Source: Aedes albopictus (Eukaryota > Arthropoda > Insecta > Diptera > Culicidae). From it: a DNA stretch of 64,000 nt. Under the pieces are notes generated by a model, which worked only from the letters and a program-made list of their open reading frames with translations, was not told the origin of the DNA and did no database searches. Position numbers and translations under genes: made by a program. The stretch is taken from positions 5,929,977 through 5,993,976 of the forward strand of contig NC_085137.1 of NCBI RefSeq assembly GCF_035046485.1. Direction: 5' to 3'. Below, one piece after another: positions 55,113-64,000 of the stretch (position 1 is its first letter; each line of letters begins with the position of its first letter).

Positions 55113-55468
55113 CTTAACTCGTACCTTTTATACTCCTCAAACGAACCGCCGCCGCCATCCACCTGGAAGCTAGGGTAGTTTTTCGAACGGGTCGACGTTG
55201 GCGACGCCGAACCACTTCCGGCTTCGATCCAGTCCACATCGGCGCCGAACATGATGACGGAACCGGCCCGACCGGAGGGGACCTTCAAAGCGTACTCCAC
55301 GCTCCCGTCCGGACCGATGAAGGGAAGCTGCTTGCGGGCCAGGCGGGCCTTGACGGCTGCTATCAGGTGGTTTCCGTCGGGACGCTGAGCAACCGAAGAA
55401 CACACCACGTCTAGGACTAGTTTAGGCGAGCTTATTTGTCCTAATACTGCTAGCACATCGAGCGCTCC
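55113..55468 (-). CDS. TOGARAM1: TOGARAM-type protein, exon with end of TOG2 and following motif
   Basis: Acceptor ACCTTTCCCGCAG precedes GGAGCGCTCGATGTG (GALDVLAVLGQ). The exon encodes the last TOG2 helices, then the conserved AAVKARLARKQLP, GSVEYALKVPS and ADVDWIEAGS stretch that follows TOG2 in the vertebrate protein. A Gly4-Ser segment comes next. Two donors, both in phase 2 and 12 nt apart, are possible: AAAG-GTACGA (exon end 55125) and TAAG-GTAGTT (55113). The longer form adds RYEL. Confidence 0.87.
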
Positions 55469-55548
55469 CTGCGGGAAAGGTTCGATAGATGGAGGAATGC
55501 ATTAATTAGGTGTTGGGGGTGTGTCACATCCGATTGACGCTTGCTTAC

Positions 55549-55677
55549 ATGTCGCACTCGCTTCTTCCGGTCCACAGCAGCCTCTGTAGCCCTTGCAATC
55601 AGCGTCTTGATGTCAAAGTACGTGCTGGGAAATGTCATCAGAGCAAACAGGACCATTTGCAGTGCATTCTCACGAAA
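55549..55677 (-). CDS. TOGARAM1: TOGARAM-type protein, exon within TOG2
   Basis: Exon of 129 nt, phase 0 at both ends, with acceptor CACATTTTCCAG and donor CAT-GTAAGC. It encodes FRENALQMVLFALMTFPSTY, FDIKTLIARATEAAVDRKKR and VRH. This aligns by eye with the vertebrate HEAT helices around the FDLPKL and DSKRRVRQ segments. An 80-nt intron separates it from the next exon. Confidence 0.9.
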
Positions 55678-56350
55678 CTGGAAAATGTGACAAATAATTG
55701 AAAACAAATGAGTTTTATTACGTTAAAATTTGAGGGAAATTAAAGCTTTCGCATATTTTTATCCTATAAGCTGCAAAAAAAAAAAGAAAAAATAGTCGTT
55801 GGGGAATGAATTTTAGCTAACTAAAGTTAAGATTTTGAATTCAGCATATCAACAAGTTTAGAGTATCAAAGTTCAGTGAAAAAGAATAAAAACGAATATT
55901 TAGTAAACTGCGCCGAATTATCGAAATTACAGTAAAAAAATATTGAATATTGGTAAAACTCTGCAAACTTTTGTACTCCCAGCTTTGACCGAAATTAGAA
56001 CAGCCAAACAATGAACTAAAATAACTGTGACCTGTGACCTCGTTTTAGAAACTGGCAATGTTCTCACATTTCTGATTTATTGTTCTGGTCACTCGCTTTG
56101 AATACTTCCATCAGTATTTCCCACAATTTAGGAATCGGATTTTTATAGAGTCTTCGAAGTCCAAAAATAGCGACGAGAAAATCCTAGATTGGGGGTGCTC
56201 TACTGAAGCTGTATGATCTGTGCAAAATTTATTTATTTATTTGACGTCTCTGGTTAGAAAACTACACAGACCGATACTTAATCATATTTAAAAAAAAAAT
56301 CCTATTTCAAAATGGCTCTAATAGCACAAAATAGAAAAGAACGTGCCTCT
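55678..56350. other. Start of the 7.5-kb intron, no recognised element
   Basis: AT-rich sequence with a poly(A)-rich patch at 55770-55790. Nothing else is recognisable. Confidence 0.4.
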
Positions 56351-57490
56351 CCCGAGCAGAAGGGAATAACAACAGCATAAGGACCTATGTTATTTGGGTA
56401 AAATAACTGAATAATAGAATCGATTATTTTTAAGTTATTAACATAACAGATTATGTTATAAACTTGTCTGTCATAAGCGGCAAAATAACAAATATCATAA
56501 CATAAAAATGTTCTTGGAAAACCATTTTAATAACTTGTTTTGTTAGTTTCAATAACAACTTAATAACAGTGCATTTGGAAAATATTTCAATAACAAATTT
56601 TAATATTAATTTGTTATTGATAATAATCGGAAAGCAAAATTTGTTATTATATCAAAATTGTTACTAAGTAAATTATGATACTTATTATATAAAATCATTC
56701 ACTTTGTCTCACAAACCCACAAATAACATGAGTAATAATACTGTAAATGATCGAAAAACACTACTTCAAGAAATTTCTCCGAGAGTTCTTCCACGAAATC
56801 ATTCACAGATTTTCAAAGACTTCTCTAGAAATTCCTTCAGAATTATGAACCGAATCCCTTCAAGGATTTCTTCAGAATTGCCCGTGATTATTTGTCCCGA
56901 ATTTCATCTTGAGATTTCTGTGAAATTTTTTTTTGAGAATTTCACCAGGAGTTTTTTTCCGCAGAATTCTCCTGGAGTTTTTCAAAAGATTTTGCCAAGA
57001 ATTCTAATAATTACTCAGAAGTATTACTTTGGAATTTCTAAGTAGATTGCGCCAGGAGTTCTTTTGAAGACTTCTCCAGGGTATCGAAGGATTCCTCCAG
57101 AACTTCCAAATGTTTTCCCAAATATTATTTAAGGAATTTTCAGAGGGTTCGTTCGGAAATTTCCTTCCTAACTGAATTTCTAAAGTGGAACAAAACAAAA
57201 TGACAGATCATTATTATCGAATTGTCGCTTTGATTTCAGTTACTGTTGTGCTATTGTTGATAAGTTGATCAATAGTACAACAATAACAAAACTTGTACTT
57301 CAACAAAACATGTTATTGAAATGTAGTTGAGTGAATGTATATCAATAGCTGGATTATAACTAAATGAGATTGTCCAACAAAATTTGTTATGGAAAAGCTA
57401 TGCCTTGATAATTAAATAATAACAAAACAAGATATAAAAACAGGTTATGTGAATTCGTAGTTATTAATTTGATATTCTCCTCTGCTCGGG
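56351..57490. mobile_element. Foldback element with CCCGAGCAG termini, copy 2
   Basis: Starts CCCGAGCAGAAGGGAATAAC and ends, reversed, CCCGAGCAGAGGAGAATATC. The left 300 bp match the right end of copy 1 inverted (AACTTGTCTGTCATAAGCGG, GTTTCAATAACAACTTAATA). A GGAATTCC-type tract (56760-57180, TTCC orientation) interrupts the middle. Confidence 0.75.
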
Positions 57491-58425
57491 CTGAAGCTAA
57501 CTTACTAATATCTGATACCCAATTGCTACATATATTCGGTATGAAAAATATGTCCGGAGTTTGATAGTAGTGAACCGAAAACCAAGGTTGGGGGTCAAAA
57601 TTCCAAGATGGCATCATGCAATATGGATATATTTTGTATGAATGGAGAAGTTGTCCCAAACTCCGAAATCGAGAAAATGATCAGAATCAGATTTGGTGGA
57701 GGGACTGTCCAATCCAAAAATGACGTTGCGCTTTAGGAGGGAGGAGTATTCCTGAAATTGTTACGAGTTATGTACTACATAGGTATGGAAAAAAGGCATT
57801 AGGCATACATTGACAAATTTTTTTTCGCATCTAGTGAGATCAAAAGACACAAGAGATCTGAAATAAAAATTAGTGTTTCTACTTTCAATGTTGCAATAGC
57901 TCGCTAAGTTTGATGAATAAAATTATAAATTCTTTCGTTTTTATAAATCAAACGATATCTGAATAGAGCATCTTACGGTCACAATACTCCCCTCATATCC
58001 AAACACTCTTGAACTGTCAAGTTCTATTGGCTCCGATAGTTTCATCCGTCACACTCTTTACTCTAGTAGGATTTTGAGGCCAATATGACCCAGGCAGGCT
58101 TGCTGATCGTGCATAATCGGGGTGAACCTGGTTTAACATTCTAGGGGGGGGGGGTTAATATAGTGATTGTAATGAAGCGTAGCCTTTGGGAAGACCTCCC
58201 CCTCTTCCTTAAATTCTACGTAAGGTTCTTCTAAGAATTTTTGCAGATGTTTCCCCACACAACAAAAAAATCTAGCAATCGCTAGAATACTTTCCAGTGC
58301 TAACCAAGGTGTACATGGTCAGTACGATAAATGTTGGAAAACGATGTAATCAAGTGAAATTACGAAAAATGATACATCATCAGAAATTATGCGCGTGGAT
58401 ATTATAAATTTATTTAATATGTAAG
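57491..58425. other. Intronic stretch, partly repeat-derived
   Basis: At 57590-57640, TCCAAGATGGCATCATGCAA then TATGGATAT resembles a fragment of the 134-bp unit of the TTAA element. A G-run at 58144-58153 with an imperfect C-rich partner near 58196 may be a degraded MITE. The rest is unassigned. Confidence 0.4.
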
Positions 58426-58429
58426 AACT

Positions 58430-59180
58430 CCGCCGGTAATCCTCTCTTCCGGGAATTTCTGTAAGAATCTCTTCAGATATTTTTTCAGGTTCCTCCTATG
58501 GTACCTTGATTTTTTTTGCTGGGATTCCTCCACAAATGCTTGCTGGTATTGCTACATGACCTTTTCCAAGAATTTCTACAGGAACTCCTCTAGAGATGTA
58601 TCCAGAAATTTCTCCAATATCAGGATTTATCCAGGGATTTTTTTCATGAACTTCATGATTTCTCCAGATATTGCAGCGGGGATCCATCCCTGTATTTCTC
58701 CGATGATCTCTCTAAGGATTTCTTAAAAAAAAAATCTGTTCGAATTAACTGAAAGCATTCTTCAGGAATTACTCAAACAATTTATTCAGGAATTACACTG
58801 GGGAGTTCTCCAGGAATCATCTAAAGATTTCCCTATGAGGCTTCCTTCATAGATTTCTCGTGGTTTTCACTGGGAATCCTTCAGGATTTCTTCTTCTTGT
58901 ACATTGTTTAAGATATTTGTGATTTCTTCCAGAATTTTTGCAGAGGTTTTTCTAGAAATTATTGCAGGGAACCCTCCTGGAATTCATGCTAGAATTTTTC
59001 AAGTTACTTCTGCAGGATCTCTAAGAATAGCTCCAGTTATTCCCTCAGCATGTTTTTCTGAAATTCGTTCGTGAATATTTCCAGGAATTTTATCTGACAG
59101 GGATTTAGACATATCAATAGGAACGATCTTCTAATAATTACTCCAGGAACAATTCCTCTAAGGATTTCCACTGAAATTGA
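58430..59180. repeat. Degenerate GGAATTCC-type array (TTCC orientation)
   Basis: Repeats of TTCTCCAGGAATTTCTGC and CAGGAATTACTC type at ~12-bp spacing. No gene. Confidence 0.8.
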
Positions 59181-60160
59181 CATAAAGATGGCTACACACA
59201 AAATAAACATGATTTCACGAAAAAATTGGAAGCCTTGGTGTAGTTAAAAAAAAATCAATGTGGGTTTTAAACATCTGATAATTTTTTTAAGCTCTATTTT
59301 AGAACAACTTGTATACTCTCATTGTATTCTGATACATGTAGATACAATGTATCTATAATGTTTGGATGAGACTATAACTACCCAAGAAGAATAAGAAAAT
59401 GACTGTCAGATGACATTATGGTTTAGTAGAGATATCTTGGTGTATCAAAAAGCATATTTCTCTCTGTTTCTCTATTTTTCTCCTATTCTCCCATTCTCAT
59501 TAGCTCTAACTGTTTTCTGCATTTATCGAGGTTATTCATAGATTTTTAATAAACTACGTAACGCTATTGAAGGATGGAACGACAGAAATCCCTGCAGAAA
59601 TTCCGGGTGGATTGCCTACAGGAATTTGAGAGAAATATCTGGAAGAATCTGCTACGAATAAAGTTTTGCGGAACTTTAACAAATGCATCGTGCCCCACGT
59701 TGAGTTCCAATAACAAATACACGTGGAATCCTACAAATACACATTTTATTATCTGTAGCGGGCCCCACGATTGGGAACTTAGATAAGAAAAACAAAATGA
59801 AACATTACAAATGCACAAAACACATCATGCAACACAACACAAATTGTGCCCAGTTATCTAAATAAACAACGTAGTCCAATCCCAGGATGACGAGGTTTCA
59901 TTATAGTTATTGGTCCGTTAGTCAATCCTGTGATCTGGCGGGTTTGCGATTTGTTCGCAGCATTACTTGCTTACATAGCTTGTGTTTGGTCTAGGAATTT
60001 CAAATCCTAAGGGATGTCCGTGTTAGGGGACGGCTTGCGTATTTTGTACTGGATCGCTGCCCGAAATAACTAAAGCACTACAAATGCACACTAAAGTTCC
60101 ATAAATTGGAGAATGCAATTCATGGAAAATTCTTAAATCTGCTTTACAAACTTATCAACT
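59181..60160. other. Intronic stretch; possible TIR element at 59675-60100
   Basis: GGAACTTTAACAAATGCA at 59668 and TACAAATGCACACTAAAGTTCC near 60079-60100 are imperfect inverted ends. ACAAATACAC/ACAAATGCAC words recur inside. The content is unlike other elements in the window. A small GGAATTCC patch lies at 59580-59650. Confidence 0.4.
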
Positions 60161-60164
60161 ACTA

Positions 60165-62090
60165 CATCCCTGAAAGAATCACAGAAGCACGGGAGGAATT
60201 AGTGGAGAAATCCCGAGAGGAATCCTTGAAAAAATCCCGAGAAGAATCTTTCAAGGAATACCAGCAGGGACCCCGGCACTTATATCTAAAAGAATTCCCA
60301 TTGGATTCTTCAAATATACCTTGACAGAAATCTTTGAAAGAAAACCTGAAAAAATCCATGAAGGAATGTCGATCACAATTTTTAAAGATTTTCTAAACTA
60401 TTCGGAGCAAAAATCCTCGAAGTTATTTCTGAAGAAATCCCATAGTGATTTCCCGATGGAAGCTGAGTTGGAATCTCTGAAAAAATCATAGAAGAAATCC
60501 CGGAAGGAATTATTGAAGAAATCCCTTAAAAAAACTCGGGAAGAATTTTTGAAGGGATCCCATTATAAATTCCGGCATGAATACCTAAAAAAACCGGGAT
60601 TGCCTGAAGAAATCTCGGCCGAAATTTATATTCTTGCATATTCCTTTCTTGAAGGAATCACAGCAGGAATATCGAAAGGAACCTTGAAGGATTTCCAGCA
60701 CGAATCCCCAAAGAAAGCCGACATCTCCGATGGAATGCAGAATTCTCTGAAGAGATCTTAGGAGAAATTTTTACAGGAATTTCGGAAGCAACATCCTATA
60801 CTATCATCCATACTACTGTCTACCGCAACCCTCTACTCTGTTATCATTCCAACCTCTTACCCTAACCGCTACCCATGTGGAAAGCTAAGGCTGAACCTCC
60901 ATTCGAATGAATGCATTCTACCTCCTACCTTAATCCTCCATCCTACGCTCTACCCTATCCTTCACCTTCATTCTCTACCCTACCATCTTCCCTACCGTGT
61001 GGTCTACCCTCTACCCTAACCCTCTTCCCTACTTTCTTCCATACCGTTTACCTTAAACCTCTACTCTACCGTCTATCCTATCCTCCATCCCAACCCTCTT
61101 CCCTTCCACTCATCAAGCCCGATCGATAGATACCCATATTGCATGTTAACATAGCTCAAACTACCATTCCGTGACCGCCATATTGGATTATGGTCCACCA
61201 TCTTGAATTTCAAAATGGCGTCGGATATTTGTTTTATGAGTTTTACTTATTAAGGCGAAACTGGATCCATTTCCTCACTTTTTGGTTTTTGATTTTTTAT
61301 AAAATAACGAAGCAATATTTTCAAAATCGGTTTTCGTGCACATGTAGAGTATGGATCAAGGTATCTCCTGAATTTTTCCCTGGTGGAAAATGTGTTTCGT
61401 TTTCGCAGAAACCATTTTTGAACAAAATAACACAAAAAAATGGTTTCTGCAAAAATGGAAAACATTTTCCACCACAAAAAAAATCAGAAGATTCCTTGAT
61501 CCATACTCTACATGTGCACGAAAACCGATTTTGAAAATATTGCTTCGTTATTTAATAAAAAATCAAAAAACAAAATAATGAGGAAATCCTTCCAGTTTCG
61601 CCTTAAGTCCAATCGGTACTAAAATTGCATAGTATCAGATGCTGCATTGTTGTTAAATAGCATACGTTCTGGAGTTTTGGTCGCCATCTTGGAATCCATG
61701 CCGCCATCTTGAATTTCTATACTCCTTTCACCATCTCTACAACCGACGGAATATGTATGTCAGATTTAGTTGAAATTGGATAAGGCATTCTGTTATGACT
61801 ACAACTTTGCGAATACATGAACTATAAATGATTAATCATTCTCAAGATTTCAGAGATATATTTTTTTCGCATTGGAAATTCAGCTCATAGATCGTGACAA
61901 TATGTAATCTTTGCAGCATCGTTTACGCCACCTAGTAAACCATTCACAAATTATTTTGGCCACTGAACAAGGTATGAACATTATGCACAACTTCTCAGAA
62001 GACAGTATTCTAAGATTTTGCCTAATTATGGATATATTCACGTCAAACGGACTGTCCTATAAATAGGACGCTGAACGGATATGGGTAAAA
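60165..62090. mobile_element. TTAA-type element with internal tandem arrays, copy 2 (inverted)
   Basis: Read on the minus strand from 62090 it shows CAGCGTCCTATAAATAGGAC, the TAGTAAACCATTC / ATCGTGACAATATG segment, the AAGATGGCGG-type unit, the pyrimidine minisatellite and a GGAATTCC-type array. Copy 1 (10690-12785) has the same order. The terminal bases have drifted (TACCCATATCCGTTCAGCG) and the far end is not defined. A foldback MITE is nested at 61250-61606. Confidence 0.65.
61250..61606. mobile_element. Foldback MITE, 357 bp, TTAA ends
   Basis: TTAAGGCGAAACTGGA at 61250 and TCCAGTTTCGCCTTAA at 61606. Arms of about 170 bp pair almost throughout (CACATGTAGAGTATGGATCAAGG and its complement, given here as CACATGTAGAG-TATGGATCAAGG). 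The three overlapping frames in it are mirror artefacts. Confidence 0.85.
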
Positions 62091-62308
62091 GATGAATTAG
62101 GGAAAATCGTGTCTAGGTGAGATTTGAACCCAGGACCTCGTTTTTGCTGGACCGTAACTTTAATCAACTCAGCTATGAATAGGTTGAAATTCTACGGAAT
62201 ACACACTGGATGTGGTACTGCATATATTTTTTTAACTGTGCCTTCAAATTACATGTTTAACATATTGACATACCAACAAATCTTGTAGATTCCAGTAATG
62301 GGTAACAT
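62091..62308 (-). repeat. tRNA-like SINE head next to the TTAA element
   Basis: The minus strand at about 62175-62105 has an A-box-like TAGCTGAGTTGATTAAAG and B-box GGTTCAAATCT, followed by CACCTAGACAC. Stem pairing is poor, so it is read as SINE-derived. Confidence 0.5.
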
Positions 62309-62328
62309 ATACGTTCTATAAATTTGTA

Positions 62329-62864
62329 CGATATCACTCAAAACTATCAATCGCACACTTTACACGCGGTTAAATGGAAGCATGTACGCATATGGCCTCC
62401 ACTTTAGCATCCTATTCAACATCATATAAGACTATGTGTTGGCTGGGCAATTGCACTGAGATCCAAATGAATAAGGGCTGGGACACTCCATTTATTCTAA
62501 AAGTGCAATTTAAGCAGCTCATGCATTTTTGATCAATAATTCGTAAGGTGATAGATTGTGTGGTGATTACTATGAAGGACAAGCGGCACAGTTCGCTTTG
62601 GTTGCATAACTTGTAGGCGTTATATACACTGTGCTGTGGAAGTTGGAAGGAAGGGAAACGAAGTTTTGCAAATCGTTTCTGGCGATAGCTATGAACATTT
62701 GAATATATATGAGTTGTATATGTAGAGAAGAGAGAGGGAGAGAAAGAGAAGGTGGATAGAAAGATACAAAGTAGGATGAAAGGGACGGGCCAGGGATTGA
62801 ACCCATGACTTTCTGCATCCGAATCAGAAGCGGTAGCCTCTAGACTACCAAGCCCGTTATACAC
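62329..62864 (-). mobile_element. SINE with 20-bp target duplication
   Basis: ATACGTTCTATAAATTTGTA occurs at 62309-62328 and 62865-62884. The minus strand begins GTGTATAACGGGCTTGGTAG with A-box TGGTAGTCTAGAGGC and B-box GGGTTCAATCCCTGG, then a ~460-bp body. The 181-codon minus frame 62412-62957 overlaps it and is not a gene. Confidence 0.75.
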
Positions 62865-62884
62865 ATACGTTCTATAAATTTGTA

Positions 62885-63215
62885 GTTTATTTAGATAAAA
62901 AAGTTGAAAAAGCTGTATACAACATAAAATTACTTCTGATCTCTCACTATCCCACAAGGCTGATAGTGGATAACCTAGTTAAAACTACAATAAGTTTCAT
63001 TTTTGATTTTTTTGTCATTGCGTGCCCATATGCTGCAGTAAAACGTTATTCAACGCCAACAATTGTGTATCCTCTGTAGTGTCAATTTTAAGCTTCAAAC
63101 TTTCAAACAATGAACTCATTATACATTCCAGATGAAATGATCATAGACTGAACAGGTAATCTAACCCATCCTTAAGAACACTGTCGTAGAGCTACCACAC
63201 CCTAAAAATACTCAC
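62885..63215. other. End of the 7.5-kb intron, no recognised element
   Basis: AT-rich and unassigned. It ends at the donor GTGAGT (63215-63210) of the TOG2 exon. Confidence 0.45.
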
Positions 63216-63563
63216 TTTTGAACTTTTGGCATGTAGGAATTCATCGGATAGCAGCCGCTGCACAATGGCGGCCGTTGGCAACCGTTGCATGAGCGCTTTC
63301 GCTACGTTATTGCTGCCGGGGCCTCCCTGCCGGCACAAGCCGGTCATAATCTGTCCCACTCGATCCTCGAGGTTCTCCAATGGAAGACGCGAAATCAAAT
63401 TGACCAGCATCCGCACCTTATCATCGATGATGTCCGGATTACGCTCCGAGGAGAGCAGAGTCCGCAGTAACGATTCCAGGTATGGCTGAACCTTGGCCAG
63501 ATTGTCGGACGATTTGAGCGATTCTTCGATGGCGCAGAAACCTTGAGAGCGTATTCGCCAGTC
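63216..63563 (-). CDS. TOGARAM1: TOGARAM-type protein, first visible exon (N-terminal half of TOG2)
   Basis: Exon of 348 nt, phase 0 at both ends. Acceptor CCTTTCGTTGCAG precedes GACTGGCGAATACG; donor TCAAAA-GTGAGT. It encodes DWRIRSQGFCAIEESLKSSD, the first TOG helix pair with Trp in the tubulin-facing loop. The following HEAT helices include DDKVRMLVNLISRLPLENLE, NVAKALMQRLP and SDEFLHAKSSK. The match to the vertebrate TOG2 start (helix beginning DYKNRTQAVEELK) is by eye. The preceding exon, carrying TOG1 and the start codon, was not found and probably lies beyond 64000. Confidence 0.87.
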
Positions 63564-64000
63564 CTGCAACGAAAGGGAAAACCATGTGGGTGACGTTATT
63601 GTTATGAAAATCACGTATGCTCATAGGAAACGAATGTATATATGAATAGCACATAAGCGTAGCTAAATTAACACTTTAAAAACACGCCACAGACACGAAA
63701 GTTCCCACGGTTGGAAACACGCGGTCGGAAACTATTAATTTGGCTCACATTTCTCATCCCGAATCAGCTTCAACTCCTCCAGATAAGCGACTTATGGGCT
63801 AAACTCACGGCACTGATTTAGGCCGGTAGCTTTCTCCTTGAACAAACGAATTACTACGGAGACACTTTTTCCACAAACATAACACTTTATTTAAAATTCA
63901 AGTAAATGTCCTTTCGACGGTCGAGGATGAACTGGTAGTATCCTGCCTATGGCACACGTTCCACCGTAAGTTTTCCACACCGCAGGAGACGTGCGGCACT
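63564..64000. other. Upstream intron/edge sequence, unresolved
   Basis: No exon could be joined in phase. A minus-strand LEELKLIRDEK followed by donor-like AAAT-GTGAGC near 63748, and GTGCC-GTGAGT near 63806, look exon-like. Neither fits the phase-0 entry at 63563 without a stop. AAATAAAGTGTTATGTTTGTGG near 63870 (minus) suggests a repeat or another transcript end. Confidence 0.35.

Larger units (their letters stand above)
4840..63563 (-). other. TOGARAM1: Gene model: TOGARAM/Crescerin-type TOG-domain gene (3' part)
   Basis: Nine minus-strand exons join into one open frame: 348, 129, 356, 88, 25, 178, 143, 121 and 1726 nt. Every junction has GT-AG borders and every phase matches its partner; the total is 3114 nt, or 1038 codons with stop. 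Family knowledge: TOGARAM1 (Crescerin, CHE-12 in worms) uses TOG arrays to bind tubulin and promote ciliary microtubule growth. In a mosquito the likely sites are sensory-neuron cilia and sperm axonemes. Residues about 1-240 of the visible product align by eye with the vertebrate TOG2 region and its tail, and about 806-1037 with TOG3. The protein stops after TOG3, so the vertebrate TOG4 is absent in this model. Whether the locus is strictly TOGARAM1 or a TOGARAM1/2 pro-orthologue cannot be told here. Confidence 0.85.

Noticed and set aside
62412..62957. 181-codon minus-strand frame
   Set aside because: It overlaps a SINE with target duplication and extends past both of its ends.
63700..63790. 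Candidate exon encoding LEELKLIRDEK upstream of the first TOG2 exon
   Set aside because: Its donor leaves a phase that creates an immediate TGA on joining to 63563, and no good acceptor precedes it.
1..64000. Integrated viral sequence, CRISPR array, or bacterial-type operon
   Set aside because: I looked for these on both strands and saw only eukaryotic introns, exons and transposon remnants.

Overview
The window is insect nuclear DNA, most likely from a culicine mosquito such as Aedes. It is AT-rich, has spliceosomal introns, and consists mostly of short degenerate transposable elements of mosquito type: tRNA-headed SINEs resembling Feilai, several non-LTR retrotransposons, Tc1/mariner-, piggyBac- and PIF-like MITEs, and Helitron ends. 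Species is inferred from repeat style and protein content, not proven.

One host gene dominates. A TOG-domain ciliary microtubule regulator (TOGARAM/Crescerin/CHE-12 family) lies on the minus strand from the right edge to about 4.84 kb. I reconstructed nine coding exons by hand: 63216-63563, 55549-55677, 55113-55468, 54962-55049, a 25-nt microexon 48671-48695, 47942-48119, 47721-47863, 47529-47649 and the terminal exon 5001-6726. All phases agree, and the joined 3114 nt is an open frame of 1037 residues plus stop. It covers a TOG2-like array, a long disordered linker and a C-terminal TOG3-like array. Introns are either 63-80 nt (or 551 nt) or very large (40.8, 7.5 and 6.3 kb). The N-terminus lies beyond the window.

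The 40.8-kb intron (6727-47528) holds a possible nested single-exon gene on the same strand (24497-25195, 232 aa, unknown function) and many repeats. These include a 3-kb TTAA-flanked element with internal tandem arrays (10.7-13.7 kb), a large inverted structure (14.5-22.0 kb), two retroposed elements sharing a 3' end (17.5 and 22.6 kb), and a decayed LINE lacking its reverse-transcriptase core (26-28.65 kb). Further right are an ORF1-only retrotransposon with target duplication and poly(A) (35.4-36.5 kb), a near-perfect 118-bp palindrome (37.5 kb), a composite insertion (39.9-42.0 kb) and an R1-like LINE end (43 kb).

The 6.3-kb and 7.5-kb introns hold more TIR elements, long arrays of a degenerate 12-bp GGAATTCC-type repeat, and a second, inverted copy of the TTAA element (60.2-62.1 kb). 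The left end (1-4.84 kb) is downstream of the gene: a 153-bp satellite array and a LINE fragment cut by a TA-flanked MITE. I saw no CRISPR array, rRNA, convincing functional tRNA or viral gene. The most notable items are the ORF1-only element, the near-perfect palindrome, the microexon, and the tandem-array-bearing element family.
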